From contig NZ_HG942048.1 in the NCBI RefSeq assembly GCF_000612665.1, forward strand, positions 1 through 64,000: a stretch of 64,000 bases of DNA, read 5' to 3'. Positions 45,734 to 54,556 of the stretch are shown piece after piece. The notes below the pieces were generated by a model. That model was not told where the DNA came from. It was given only the letters and a program-made list of their open reading frames with translations, and did not search any database. The DNA is from Neobacillus dielmonensis. Its GTDB lineage: Bacteria; Bacillota; Bacilli; Bacillales; Cytobacillaceae. Made by a program: the position numbers and the translations under genes. Numbering within the stretch: the stretch's first letter is position 1; every line of letters starts with the position of its first letter.

Positions 45734-46187
45734 TGATAATTTCCTTCTTTAATAAATTTGGATGAAAACTTTGTATCCCGCAAAAGCAATCAAGATCCAC
45801 CTCAACACATACGGGTGTTTTGACTAATCGAAACACATCATAAACCGAGTCCGCTGGTTGGTTGTAAACATTAATGGGCCGTAACAATAATAAAGTGACA
45901 CAATTGTTTTCTTCATTAACAGAATCAATACTGAAAAAGCTGGTCATAAAACATTCCCGTCTTTGACCCTTTTTATCAAAATAAAACCCGCTTAATTCAA
46001 ATAGACCATTTTTTGTAAAAAGTAATATGGGAATAGTATCGATATTAAAAACTCTTTGCAAGAATTTCCCTAATATTGGAGTGGAAAATTCATTCAGCAT
46101 GTCCTGTAGCATTTGTACCTCGAGCATCACTTCCATGACCCAGCTCTTTTGAGTTTCTCCTATCTCAGACAAGACGTTCCTCTCCAT
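45717..46187 (-). CDS. Hypothetical protein in ATP-grasp operon
   Basis: About 156 residues from ATG46187 (MERNVLSEI); an alternative TTG at 46199 exists. Soluble mixed alpha/beta, with VMLEVQMLQDMLNEFSTP and a central FFSIDSVNEENNCVTLLLLRPI; the end CVEVDLDCFCGIQSFHPNLL carries Cys-x-Cys. Its frame and layout resemble CotY/CotZ-type coat proteins (a LLLLRPI--- block and a VDLDCFC-GI motif near the end), so a CotY/CotZ/ExsY-like role is plausible but unproven. It sits between two ATP-grasp genes, overlapping the downstream one. Confidence 0.65.
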   Translation of the reverse strand: MERNVLSEIGETQKSWVMEVMLEVQMLQDMLNEFSTPILGKFLQRVFNIDTIPILLFTKNGLFELSGFYFDKKGQRRECFMTSFFSIDSVNEENNCVTLLLLRPINVYNQPADSVYDVFRLVKTPVCVEVDLDCFCGIQSFHPNLLKKEIIIEPKW

Positions 46188-46263
46188 CCTTTCCTTCAAC
46201 TAATATTAGGATATCGTTCATAATGAAAATTGGTGAGGAAAGCAGTACAATTTGGGCGAGCAA

Positions 46264-47289
46264 TCATGAAGCTTCATCATTATGCTCGGCAAGGAATTTA
46301 GCATATTTGACTAAACGAATCGCAGTATCCAGTTCTCTGTGCCTTGCACCAGGTCTAGTATTTACTTCGAATAACCAAAACTTTAGGGCAGCATCGATTC
46401 CCAAATCAATCCCTAATTCATCAAAGGATTTTTTATATAATTCATCCATATATTTAGGAAAGTTCATTGCCAACGATTCAAGCCGCTGTTTCAAATGCAA
46501 ATGATTTTCCGTAAATTGCTCTTGTAAAAATGGTTCCAATTCCCCCCTGTATCCGCCACTGCCTATATTACTGACTAACTGGCCATTTCCGCTAACACGC
46601 GGATAGATTAGATTAACTTCCCACTCTCCCTGTCCATTTTTTTGGACATGAATCCGGATGTCATAAGCCAATCCATATTTGGTTTTACACTCTATATAAG
46701 GCTGATACAAATAGTTTTTCTCCGATGCAAGCCGACTAATAAATAAACGAAATGGTTCCAGATTCAGAATGTCCGTTTTTGGACCGCTTTTAATGACAAA
46801 GGAACTTTCCGGTGTTTTAGTGATAAATAGAACTTTTTTTCCGTACTTTCCATCGACGGGTTTTACGACTACGCTTGAAGTATGTTCCGTATAAGCTAGT
46901 AAATCTGCCTCACTAATCAAAGGATAGGTAGGAATTAAATATTCATTAAATTTCCCATCCTCAAACAACTTGTGATAAACCTCGATTTTATTGCCGATGG
47001 CTTGACGGGTAAAGGGGATGAGCTGTTTTAATTGTTTATACACTCTTTTTTGAAATGGCGTTTCGGGGCTGCTTACATTGATAATGACATCGGGATAGTT
47101 TAATTTTGTTTTAATCCAGGAGCCATTTTCATGGACCCATCCATTGATTATTTTCGCATGTAAATCCACACCCCGGTAAGAAAAATAGCAAAAATCAGCG
47201 CCATCCATTTTAGCTACTGCTGCACATGCATAAGCGCGTTTCAGCTTTTCAGGGGATTTCCGATTATGAAGCATCCCAATCAGTGTCAT
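46264..47289 (-). CDS. YheC/YheD-family ATP-grasp protein
   Basis: A 341-residue protein. A short N-terminal domain (TLIGMLHNRKSPEKLKRAYACAA, FCYFSYRGVDL) leads to an ATP-grasp domain: SVVVKPVDGKYGKKVLFI (phosphate loop), YLYQPYIECKT (hinge), and AALKFWLFEVNTRPGARH (metal-binding Glu and Asn). It lacks the long beta-rich N-terminus of the other YheC/D genes here. AAGGGGATG lies upstream of ATG47289. Co-directional with the ATP-grasp genes on either side. Confidence 0.85.
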   Translation of the reverse strand: MTLIGMLHNRKSPEKLKRAYACAAVAKMDGADFCYFSYRGVDLHAKIINGWVHENGSWIKTKLNYPDVIINVSSPETPFQKRVYKQLKQLIPFTRQAIGNKIEVYHKLFEDGKFNEYLIPTYPLISEADLLAYTEHTSSVVVKPVDGKYGKKVLFITKTPESSFVIKSGPKTDILNLEPFRLFISRLASEKNYLYQPYIECKTKYGLAYDIRIHVQKNGQGEWEVNLIYPRVSGNGQLVSNIGSGGYRGELEPFLQEQFTENHLHLKQRLESLAMNFPKYMDELYKKSFDELGIDLGIDAALKFWLFEVNTRPGARHRELDTAIRLVKYAKFLAEHNDEAS

Positions 47290-47303
47290 TGCTTCTCATC
47301 CCC

Positions 47304-48539
47304 TTAAAGGTTTTCTAGGTAAAATCTGATTTCTTTGGCAGCATTGATGGCAATTTGTTTTGCTTCATCGCGAGTGGAGCCAGCAGCAATAATATAGGCA
47401 TATCTATCTCCCATGGATAAGGGAGGGTTTAATATCGCCCCTTTTCTAGGTTTAATATAGACATCTTTTACTCCATCATGGGATTGTGCTCTTTTTTTTC
47501 CAGTCACCATTAACAGCTTTCCATAAGAAGAAATCGTCATAAATTTTGCATAAACATGCTTGAATGTAGAATGGGACAAGTCAGGATCTTGATTCAAATT
47601 CATTTTGATAATTTCATTTACTAAACTTATACCAGTTCCTTCTGAAATAATTTTATTCATTGCACCCCCGGACATCCGCGGATTGATTTCAATTAACTTC
47701 CATTCTCCTTTGGAATAACGAAGTTCTAAATGACAGGATCCCGATGCCATCCCCAACTTGCAAAGAATTTCTCTGACCACTTCCTCCAGCCCGTTGGTTT
47801 GGGTTTCGGAAAGACTGGCGGGATAACAATATCCCGTTACGATAAATCGTTCATTTAAACAAATATCCTGTTCAATAATTGCTACAATATGAATTTTCCC
47901 TTTCCATGCAACTACCTCCACCAAGTACTGGGCGCCTTCGATATACTCCTCAATTAAAATGGGGGATGATTGAACCGAATATCTTAATTGTTCAATTCCT
48001 TTGATTAATTCCTGTTTTGTTTTTACGAGGAGCACGTCCTTTGATCCATTTGACTGGGGCGATTTTAATATGAGAGGAAGTCTATCTTCAAACTGAGGGA
48101 TAATCTCTTCCATTAAATCTTCAGGTTTTACCAATGAGAAAAATGGATTTGCCGATAACTCCTTCAATTCTTCCCTAAATCGAGTTTTGTCTTCCATAAG
48201 ATACAGGGCCCGTGTAGATAATTTTGCAAAACCCATTTCCTCTGAAATGGAGGAAGCAAGCGAAACAAACGGATCAACCAAACTTAAGCAGGCCTTTATG
48301 TGATATCTTTTCTGGGCTAACTCTTTTATCTTTACTTTAATCAATTCTTTATTGTTCAAATTTTCAAAGTAAATCATAACATCCACTTCTGGAAATTCCT
48401 CTCTTTGTCTTTTGAATTTTGGCCTGTCTGTAAATAGTATCACCGCATAGCCTAGTTCTTTTGCAGCCCGCAATGCCTCCCGGCTAGTTCCCGATTTATT
48501 GCTGCTAATAAAAACAATCGTATCCACGCTTTTTACCAT
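47304..48539 (-). CDS. ATP-grasp ligase, carbamoyl-phosphate synthase-like
   Basis: A 411-residue carboxylate-amine ligase of a different ATP-grasp branch. An N-terminal Rossmann-like pre-ATP domain (VDTIVFISSNKSGTSREALRAAKELG), then ATP-grasp: LPLILKSPQSNGSKDVLLV, ILIEEYIEGAQYLVEVVAW and WKLIEINPRMSGGAMNKII, the Glu-x-Asn-x-Arg metal signature. The C-terminal domain is LAL-like (GDRYAYIIAAGSTRDEAKQIAINAA). Relatives ligate amino acids or build peptides. The first gene of the minus-strand operon; the ATG has a crowded GGGAG site, so the start is less certain. Confidence 0.82.
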   Translation of the reverse strand: MVKSVDTIVFISSNKSGTSREALRAAKELGYAVILFTDRPKFKRQREEFPEVDVMIYFENLNNKELIKVKIKELAQKRYHIKACLSLVDPFVSLASSISEEMGFAKLSTRALYLMEDKTRFREELKELSANPFFSLVKPEDLMEEIIPQFEDRLPLILKSPQSNGSKDVLLVKTKQELIKGIEQLRYSVQSSPILIEEYIEGAQYLVEVVAWKGKIHIVAIIEQDICLNERFIVTGYCYPASLSETQTNGLEEVVREILCKLGMASGSCHLELRYSKGEWKLIEINPRMSGGAMNKIISEGTGISLVNEIIKMNLNQDPDLSHSTFKHVYAKFMTISSYGKLLMVTGKKRAQSHDGVKDVYIKPRKGAILNPPLSMGDRYAYIIAAGSTRDEAKQIAINAAKEIRFYLENL

Positions 48540-48694
48540 CTCCCGGAATGCCTATAATCAAACCATGTCTTTTGCATTATATGATAAACCTTCCTCCCGG
48601 AAATCGGCTTTTACCCAATATTTACATTAGAAAGGGACGATTAATACAACATGGTATTTCCCCCATTTACCGCCCGTTATCTTGGCGGTGATTC

Positions 48695-48721
48695 ACACCT
48701 TGTACAAGTTTGAATACACTG
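48695..48721 (+). promoter_or_regulatory. Possible sigma-K promoter of galU
   Basis: AC (48695-48696), 16 bases, AATACACTG (48713-48721) matches the sigma-K pattern AC-N16-CATANNNTA at most positions. It is about 28 bases before galU, consistent with mother-cell expression of the coat-glycan genes. Confidence 0.4.
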
Positions 48722-48748
48722 ACAATAGATTGAAAGGAGGGGACTAGC

Positions 48749-49564
48749 ATGGTGAAAAAAGCAATCATACCTGCTGCCGGTTATGGAACGAGAAATTTAC
48801 CAATTACAAAGGTAATACCTAAGGAAATGATGCCTGTTTGCGGGCGCCCAGCACTTGATTACATTATAGAAGAGGCCGTTAATTCCGGTATTGAACAAAT
48901 CCTAATCATTGTGTCACGTTCAAAAAATATGATTCTTGATTATTACGACCGTTCAATGGAATTGGAGTTTTTTTTAGAGGAAAATGGCAAAAGCGAATTG
49001 TTAAAGAAACTCGAACTGCCGAATGTGCATATTCAATTTGTCAGACAGACCTATTCCAAAGGATTGGGGGATGCCATTCTCCTTGGTAAACCTTTTGTCG
49101 GGAATGAACCATTTGCCGTTTTACTGCCAGATGAAATTATCTTACCAGACAAAAAGTCAAAACCTGCCTTAATGCAATTAATTGATATGTATAACCTTCA
49201 TAACAAGAATATCCTCGGTCTTAAAAAAGTACCTGTAGAGACTCTGCATAAATATGGAGTGGTTAAACCAGAAAGAATCAAAGGTAATCAATTTAAAATA
49301 ACCGATATCGTTGAAAAACCGGAGGAAACACCTCCCTCCGACTTAGCCGTGATTGGAAGATATATTTTAGAACCGGCGATCTTTGATTACTTGGAAAAAT
49401 TGCAGCCTGGTGCCGGGGGCGAAATTCAACTTACGGACGCTATTAAAGGTATGGTAAAACATCAGCCAAACTATGGGATTAAGATTGATGGATTAAGGTT
49501 TGATATCGCTGTCGAGCAGGAGTATATCCAGTTGATTAATTATATTAGTTCACATACCGAGTAA
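48749..49564 (+). CDS. galU: UTP-glucose-1-phosphate uridylyltransferase
   Basis: Forms UDP-glucose from UTP and glucose-1-phosphate. A 271-residue nucleotidyltransferase: AAGYGTRNLP (usual AAG-GTRFLP), VIPKEMMPV, the LLPDEII segment and GGEIQLTDAI. Short of the 290-300 residues of housekeeping GalU and variant at several consensus sites, so probably a dedicated paralogue serving this cluster. GGAGGGG lies before ATG48749. It could also act on another sugar-1-phosphate. Confidence 0.85.
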   Translation: MVKKAIIPAAGYGTRNLPITKVIPKEMMPVCGRPALDYIIEEAVNSGIEQILIIVSRSKNMILDYYDRSMELEFFLEENGKSELLKKLELPNVHIQFVRQTYSKGLGDAILLGKPFVGNEPFAVLLPDEIILPDKKSKPALMQLIDMYNLHNKNILGLKKVPVETLHKYGVVKPERIKGNQFKITDIVEKPEETPPSDLAVIGRYILEPAIFDYLEKLQPGAGGEIQLTDAIKGMVKHQPNYGIKIDGLRFDIAVEQEYIQLINYISSHTE

Positions 49565-49603
49565 GGCGATTATATCTTTTCATAAAAGGAATGGTACGAG
49601 ATT

Positions 49604-50368
49604 ATGAAAAAAATTGTATTTGCCATTTTAGTTCATGAAAAAAGAGAAATAGTAGATGATTTGCTAAGAAATGTGAGGAAGTTCTGCCCAAACAGCGATA
49701 TCGTATTGTATAACGGCGGAACTGACCCTAACTTATTAAACGGTGTAAATGTTCCCGTTTGCCCAACTAGTAAACCTTTAAACTACGGATTAACGACTTG
49801 CTTTTTCATATTAGAAACAATGAAATGGCTTGATAGGATTGATTATGATTTTGATATCCTGGTTTGTTTAGACTCCGATGCTCTTTTTGGAAAATCAGGG
49901 TTTGAAGAATTTTTATCAAAGGAAATGGAAGATAAGGAGTTTCTCGGTATTGAATGTTCCCCATCTTGGGATAATCATCCCTGTAGAACCATAAAAAAAG
50001 AATGGCATAAATGGGAACCAATCATGAAGACTTCAGATTTCTACTGGTGCTTTAATGTCGCTCAGACATTCAGCAAAAAACTTGTAAAAGAAATGGTTCA
50101 TTTTGAAGATATACTGCTATTTACACATAAACTGCATCGGAACACAGCTTTTGCAGCAGAAGAAATCGTCTACGTTACCTTAGTAAAACGATTGGGATAC
50201 GACATACCATCGTATCCATCCGATTTAGTGAATACTGTTCGCTATCGGCCCCATTTTACAAAAGACGAAGTCATCTATCACCTAAATAACCACGAGCATG
50301 CCTATTTGTTCCATCCTGTATATCGTGAGAATGATGATGAGGTAAGACAATATATTAGAAGCTTATAA
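49604..50368 (+). CDS. Probable glycosyltransferase, GT-A fold
   Basis: A 254-residue soluble protein. The N-terminus KIVFAILVHEKREIVDDLLRNVRKFCP is of the core-2/Xyloside-transferase-like type, and CLDSDALF carries the DxD metal motif near residue 90. Further blocks are WCFNVAQTFSK and FAAEEIVYVT. It probably adds a sugar to a spore-surface glycan. AAGGAATGG upstream. Follows galU in the same direction and ends at a strong terminator; donor and acceptor unknown. Confidence 0.75.
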   Translation: MKKIVFAILVHEKREIVDDLLRNVRKFCPNSDIVLYNGGTDPNLLNGVNVPVCPTSKPLNYGLTTCFFILETMKWLDRIDYDFDILVCLDSDALFGKSGFEEFLSKEMEDKEFLGIECSPSWDNHPCRTIKKEWHKWEPIMKTSDFYWCFNVAQTFSKKLVKEMVHFEDILLFTHKLHRNTAFAAEEIVYVTLVKRLGYDIPSYPSDLVNTVRYRPHFTKDEVIYHLNNHEHAYLFHPVYRENDDEVRQYIRSL

Positions 50369-50373
50369 CAGAG

Positions 50374-50413
50374 AAAACAAGAAAAAAGCACGCAATGTGC
50401 TTTTTTTCTTGTT
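50374..50413. terminator. Terminator after the galU-glycosyltransferase unit
   Basis: Long stem ACAAGAAAAAAGCAC / GTGCTTTTTTTCTTGT (50377-50412, one extra T in the right arm) with a five-base loop. Bidirectional. Confidence 0.85.
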
Positions 50414-50449
50414 CACAAGGTAACGTTTTATTATTCTAATAGAAATTAA

Positions 50450-51199
50450 TTACTCATGATTTTGTTGGTTAGTTAAATACCATTCATGAACCGTTTTATC
50501 ATGCTGATAATTTTCGTCTACCAACATGTTTAACGCATGTCCAAAATCCAATGCAATTTTATTCGTTGCTTTAGCAATTTTGGGAGCAAAAATAGTGGCA
50601 GGTACACCAGCAGAGATAATGGCTACATCCCAATCATCAAAACCGAGCAGCTTTTGATAAACATCATCTACTTGACTGAATCCTTCCAGGTTGGAGGTAA
50701 GGGTAACCGTAACCCCTTTTTCTCCGAAAACCTTTATGGCATCCTGTGCTAATCTCCCAACGATTGCTACTCTTTGCGTTTTCAGCCAATCCCAAAACAT
50801 CGTAAACAATGCAAGTTGGACGCCAATATGATTCGAACACACAATAGGCGGGAAATACTGAATTCTTTCCAGAAAATCATGTGTTGCTTTGGAACATTCC
50901 TTATCAAAGTCCGTTCCGTCCCAAGGATAATAAAGACCGACAATATCAGCTTCTCTTATGGCGGAGGTCAGCTCTGCCTTTATAATATCCCGGTCCACAT
51001 CAATTCCAGCATAGCGGCTGAAATATTCAATATTCCATGTCCACTCCTGATTTTCAGGCCAACTGGCATATCCGACTTCTGTGTGACCAAATCGGGACAG
51101 AGACAATGCGGTCTTTCTGGATGAAGCTTCTTCCAACATTTTCACGATATGATATGGTTCTACATACTTCCCCTGTTTAAAAAAAGTAATCGGGTCCAT
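50450..51199 (-). CDS. GT-D fold glycosyltransferase-like protein
   Basis: A 249-residue protein from ATG51199 (MDPITFF) behind AAAGGATT. ALSLSRFGHTEVGYA and IREADIVGLYYPW near the start, VAIVGRLAQDAIKVF in the middle and WDVAIISAGVPATIFAPKIA, LDFGHALN near the end match the GT-D/DUF1792-like glycosyltransferase fold (S-RFGDGE motif, here SRFGHTE). Typical members modify serine-rich proteins or surface glycans. Minus strand; a 100-base gap to the Gfo/Idh gene. Confidence 0.75.
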   Translation of the reverse strand: MDPITFFKQGKYVEPYHIVKMLEEASSRKTALSLSRFGHTEVGYASWPENQEWTWNIEYFSRYAGIDVDRDIIKAELTSAIREADIVGLYYPWDGTDFDKECSKATHDFLERIQYFPPIVCSNHIGVQLALFTMFWDWLKTQRVAIVGRLAQDAIKVFGEKGVTVTLTSNLEGFSQVDDVYQKLLGFDDWDVAIISAGVPATIFAPKIAKATNKIALDFGHALNMLVDENYQHDKTVHEWYLTNQQNHE

Positions 51200-51299
51200 G
51201 CAACCAATCCTTTCTTTAATCTTAATACGCATTAACAGCTTATGCTTGCTTCCATTCTATGCGCTCAATCTTTTGACCAAAGTTCGCCAATCTAATAGA

Positions 51300-52280
51300 T
51301 TAGTGGAGCTTTATTCTCTTTCCAGTGGCGCTTGAAAGTTTCAAAGCATCCATTACTCTCAGATTGTTAATGGCGTCATCAATTGGAAAATCGAGCGGCT
51401 GATGGTTAATTAGACAATCGGTAAAATAGTTAACCTGATAACGATAGGGCATAACCCGATCGCTTTCAAATGACTGGATTAATTTTTTATTTTTCAGAAC
51501 ATCAATAGCAAAGCTATTGGCGGTAATTCTGAAATTTGTGGCAATCTTTCCTTTTGTTCCAAGTATTTCATAGAATGAACCATGCGGCATGTCAAAAGAC
51601 GAGCTTACTTGGGCGAAACGGCCATTCGCAAAGTGCAAGAGGCCAACAAAGCGCAGGTCCACGCCATTTGCTTTGTTAACGATTAATTTTCCATCTGCTT
51701 CAGTGGGCTCCCCATTCATAAAAAAGCGAGCCCATGAAATCGGGTAACAACCGACATCGTACAATGAACCGCCTCCCCAGTCAGGGTTAAATCTTGTACT
51801 ATTGGATTCCGGAATAAAAGAAAAATGCCCATTGAAAAGGACCGGTTCCCCTATTTCCCCTGAGTCGATGATTTCTTTTACTCTAAGATGCGCAGGATGA
51901 AACCTCCAAGCAAATGCTTCCATTACCTTTAAAGGCTTATTTCCAAGAACCGCCTTTACTTCCTGACATTCCCCTTCACTTAAACCAAGAGGTTTTTCAA
52001 TTAATACATGCTTCCCCGCTTCAATTGCTTTTATGGCCCACTCCTTGTGCAAATGATTGAGCAAGGCGATATAAACGACATCCACTTCTGGGTCCCGAAT
52101 GAGTTCATCATAATGCTCATAAGCCTTTTTTACTCCGTATCGATTTGCTGCTAGTAAACTATTTTGTTTATTTCGCCCCGCTACCCCGACCCATTCATTT
52201 AAATGATTCATTTGGATGGCAGGACCCATTTTATTTACTATTTTGCCAGTGCCTACTATCCCCCATTTTAGTTTTTTCAA
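51300..52280 (-). CDS. Gfo/Idh/MocA-family oxidoreductase
   Basis: A 326-residue NAD(P)-dependent sugar dehydrogenase. The Rossmann motif GIVGTGKI is near residue 9, EKPLGLSEGE is the family's catalytic Lys-Pro motif near 95, GGGSLYDVGCYPI near 170. Start TTG52280 (LKKLKWGI) behind GGGGTGG; the GTG at 52289 is part of that site. Overlaps the upstream glycosyltransferase gene by four bases. It may tailor a nucleotide sugar for the spore glycan; the substrate cannot be told. Confidence 0.86.
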   Translation of the reverse strand: MKKLKWGIVGTGKIVNKMGPAIQMNHLNEWVGVAGRNKQNSLLAANRYGVKKAYEHYDELIRDPEVDVVYIALLNHLHKEWAIKAIEAGKHVLIEKPLGLSEGECQEVKAVLGNKPLKVMEAFAWRFHPAHLRVKEIIDSGEIGEPVLFNGHFSFIPESNSTRFNPDWGGGSLYDVGCYPISWARFFMNGEPTEADGKLIVNKANGVDLRFVGLLHFANGRFAQVSSSFDMPHGSFYEILGTKGKIATNFRITANSFAIDVLKNKKLIQSFESDRVMPYRYQVNYFTDCLINHQPLDFPIDDAINNLRVMDALKLSSATGKRIKLH

Positions 52281-53236
52281 GCTTTCCACCCCTTTTGATC
52301 TTGGTTTCCTTTTATGATTTCAACGGTGTATATTGATTGACTCATTGCTCGAAACCGGTACACATTCTGTAAAATATAGAAGCTTAAGATCATTAATAGC
52401 AACAAGACAACTCCTGCCAAACATAAAAACAATAAACTGAATAAAAATAGATTCATATCGATTAGTTGTGAATGGCTGACATATCCATAAACGAAATAAC
52501 CACAAAGAATGACAGCAATCAACAAAGGAGCCAATAGGAGAACAAGCCCAAGCCTTAGCCAAATCTTTGAAAAAACTAGAAGATTAATAAATGCAACAGA
52601 AATGATGTCCGAAAACTTTGATGGGACAGATGTTACCTCTTCTGTTGTGGTCAGATTTATATGCTTAGTTGAATATCCGATCAATGCATAGTTGACTCTT
52701 CTGAAAAAGTAATGTTTGGGACTTCTTAACATGATGTTCAGGGCCCTGCGTGACACCACTTTTAAATCCGATTCTGGAAGAACATCATAATCTCTTAGAG
52801 TCACGTTTAATAAAAATTGCTTTAACCTTCTGCTTAATGAGTTTCTACTTGTTCCATATTTGGCGGTTACGATGTCATAACCACTTTGACATTCATTGAA
52901 AAGTTTCAATATGTCTTTTTCGTTCGGAATATATAGTGATTCCAATTCGAAAATATAATCGCCCATGGCATTTTCAAGACCTATACACATCGCTTCCTCA
53001 TTCGTTTGATGATTCGCTAGGTGAAGAATCTTTATATCTCCTTTCCAGATTTTTGCCCTCTCCTTAAGGTCCTGAATCGAATTAGAGGTCTGTTGGTTAT
53101 TTACGACTAGTATTTCATAGTTTTCAAAATGAGTATTGGAAAGAAGAATGAGCTTCTCAAGAAAAGATACAATGTTCTCTGGGGAATTTTGATGATCCAT
53201 TACCATTACATAGGAAATATAAGGTTTTAGTCTCAC
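52277..53236 (-). CDS. Membrane glycosyltransferase, family-2-like
   Basis: A 319-residue protein. N-terminal GT-A domain (SYVMVMDHQNSPENIVSFL, YEILVVNN, MGDYIFELES) and two C-terminal membrane spans (about 225-250 and 265-295), as in GtrB/dolichol-phosphate sugar transferases. The usual DxD position reads ELES, without an aspartate, so catalysis may be altered. GTG53236 overlaps the stop of the FAD gene (four bases). One operon with Gfo/Idh. Confidence 0.75.
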   Translation of the reverse strand: MRLKPYISYVMVMDHQNSPENIVSFLEKLILLSNTHFENYEILVVNNQQTSNSIQDLKERAKIWKGDIKILHLANHQTNEEAMCIGLENAMGDYIFELESLYIPNEKDILKLFNECQSGYDIVTAKYGTSRNSLSRRLKQFLLNVTLRDYDVLPESDLKVVSRRALNIMLRSPKHYFFRRVNYALIGYSTKHINLTTTEEVTSVPSKFSDIISVAFINLLVFSKIWLRLGLVLLLAPLLIAVILCGYFVYGYVSHSQLIDMNLFLFSLLFLCLAGVVLLLLMILSFYILQNVYRFRAMSQSIYTVEIIKGNQDQKGWKA

Positions 53237-54354
53237 TTTATCACCTCATCCAAATCAAATATGGTGTTAATTTTTCCTGATAAAATTGTGATAAATTTGG
53301 GGGATTCCGAATGAGTAATGATTAATGTGGGCCGAGAATCATCCACTTCCGATTGCATGGACAAAGTTTTTACGGTAAACAGGGATTTTTCATAACTAAA
53401 CTGTACATTTTCATTAAAATACAGTTTTGTCTGTTGAACCATTTCGTGCCATGCGGTATAAGGCTTTAATGGACATGTGTTACAATTTTGCAATGAATCT
53501 GGTGAACAGGTCGGATGATGATCTTGACATGGAAAGGATGGCCGGGTTTCCATAGAGGTATAGTGCGGTGTATAAGTGACGGACGTCAAGGAATGAAAAC
53601 CAGTATGTCCAAATGGCATGAGTGAAAAAAAGGGCCCATCCATAACCGTAAAACCATTCTCCTTATTTTGTTCATTCATATTAACCAGGATTACTTCACA
53701 GAGTTCGTATTTTAAGGGCAGCTCTTTTAATCCGAAGCACATTAAAACACTGTTTGTCCCCGCATAGGTTGCATTGATGACTCCGTTGGTTTTTATTTCA
53801 TTGCCATTTTTAAAAAAGATTTGAAAGTGATCAGCCCCTCTTTGGGCACCCATGATTTCAGTATGAAAGAAAAATTCCACATTATTTAACTCTACTAATT
53901 CACCCATAAAAAAATCTTTCAACGATTTATGGTCAAATGAATACTCCAAAGTTTCGTAAGCCTGTTCGATTAAATGCCCCGAGAAATACCTGTTTACATC
54001 GACTTTTGCTGCTGGTACGTTAGCTTGTCTACAAAATTTTTCAAATTGATCAGCGGAAATATAGGAATTCTTATGTGAAATTGCATATATTTTTTTAAAT
54101 CGATTGTTTACCGCAAAAGGAAATTCCTCTATAAACCTTTGATTATATTTAATAGATTGAATGGCTGTAGCTAAACTGCGGGGATAATGATAGCCATTAT
54201 GAATTCGGGCTTGGTTAATGAAACTGGCTCTTTGAAATGCCTCCTCTTCCACCTCAATTATTCCTACCTTAAACCCCCGTTTTCCCAGAGTTTTTGCTGC
54301 ATACAATCCAAAAATCCCTGCACCAAACACAATAAAATCATAGTTACTTTTCAT
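53233..54354 (-). CDS. FAD-dependent oxidoreductase (DAO/GlpD fold) with four-cysteine insert
   Basis: A 373-residue flavoprotein from ATG54354 (MKSNYDFIVFG) behind AGGTGG. The dinucleotide-binding motif is VFGAGIFGLYAAKTLG near residue 10 and GVINATYAGTN near 195. An unusual insert near residue 285 has four cysteines spaced C-x6-C-x7-C-x2-C (PTC...NCNTCP), possibly a metal site. First gene of a three-gene operon. A role in oxidising a sugar or lipid-linked glycan is inferred from the neighbours. Confidence 0.8.
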   Translation of the reverse strand: MKSNYDFIVFGAGIFGLYAAKTLGKRGFKVGIIEVEEEAFQRASFINQARIHNGYHYPRSLATAIQSIKYNQRFIEEFPFAVNNRFKKIYAISHKNSYISADQFEKFCRQANVPAAKVDVNRYFSGHLIEQAYETLEYSFDHKSLKDFFMGELVELNNVEFFFHTEIMGAQRGADHFQIFFKNGNEIKTNGVINATYAGTNSVLMCFGLKELPLKYELCEVILVNMNEQNKENGFTVMDGPFFSLMPFGHTGFHSLTSVTYTPHYTSMETRPSFPCQDHHPTCSPDSLQNCNTCPLKPYTAWHEMVQQTKLYFNENVQFSYEKSLFTVKTLSMQSEVDDSRPTLIITHSESPKFITILSGKINTIFDLDEVIK

Positions 54355-54486
54355 TGGAACCACCTAATCCATATAAGTTGTCATATTAATTAACCTATTC
54401 GGGTCCCTTAGATTAAGCAACGCGCCACTTGCCTAAATTTCTGTCATTCCTTTGTTTATGGTCCGGCAGCCTATCCCTTACCTAGT

Positions 54487-54513
54487 ACCATTCACTCTGA
54501 TTCGAATAGGATA
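54487..54513 (+). promoter_or_regulatory. Possible sigma-K promoter of the GT4 operon
   Basis: AC (54487-54488), 16 bases, AATAGGATA (54505-54513) fits AC-N16-CATANNNTA except the first base of the -10. It is 44 bases before the GTG start. Confidence 0.45.
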
Positions 54514-54556
54514 TAATGCGTCTGAAAAACGTATTTTTTGTATTGGGGGGAATCAT

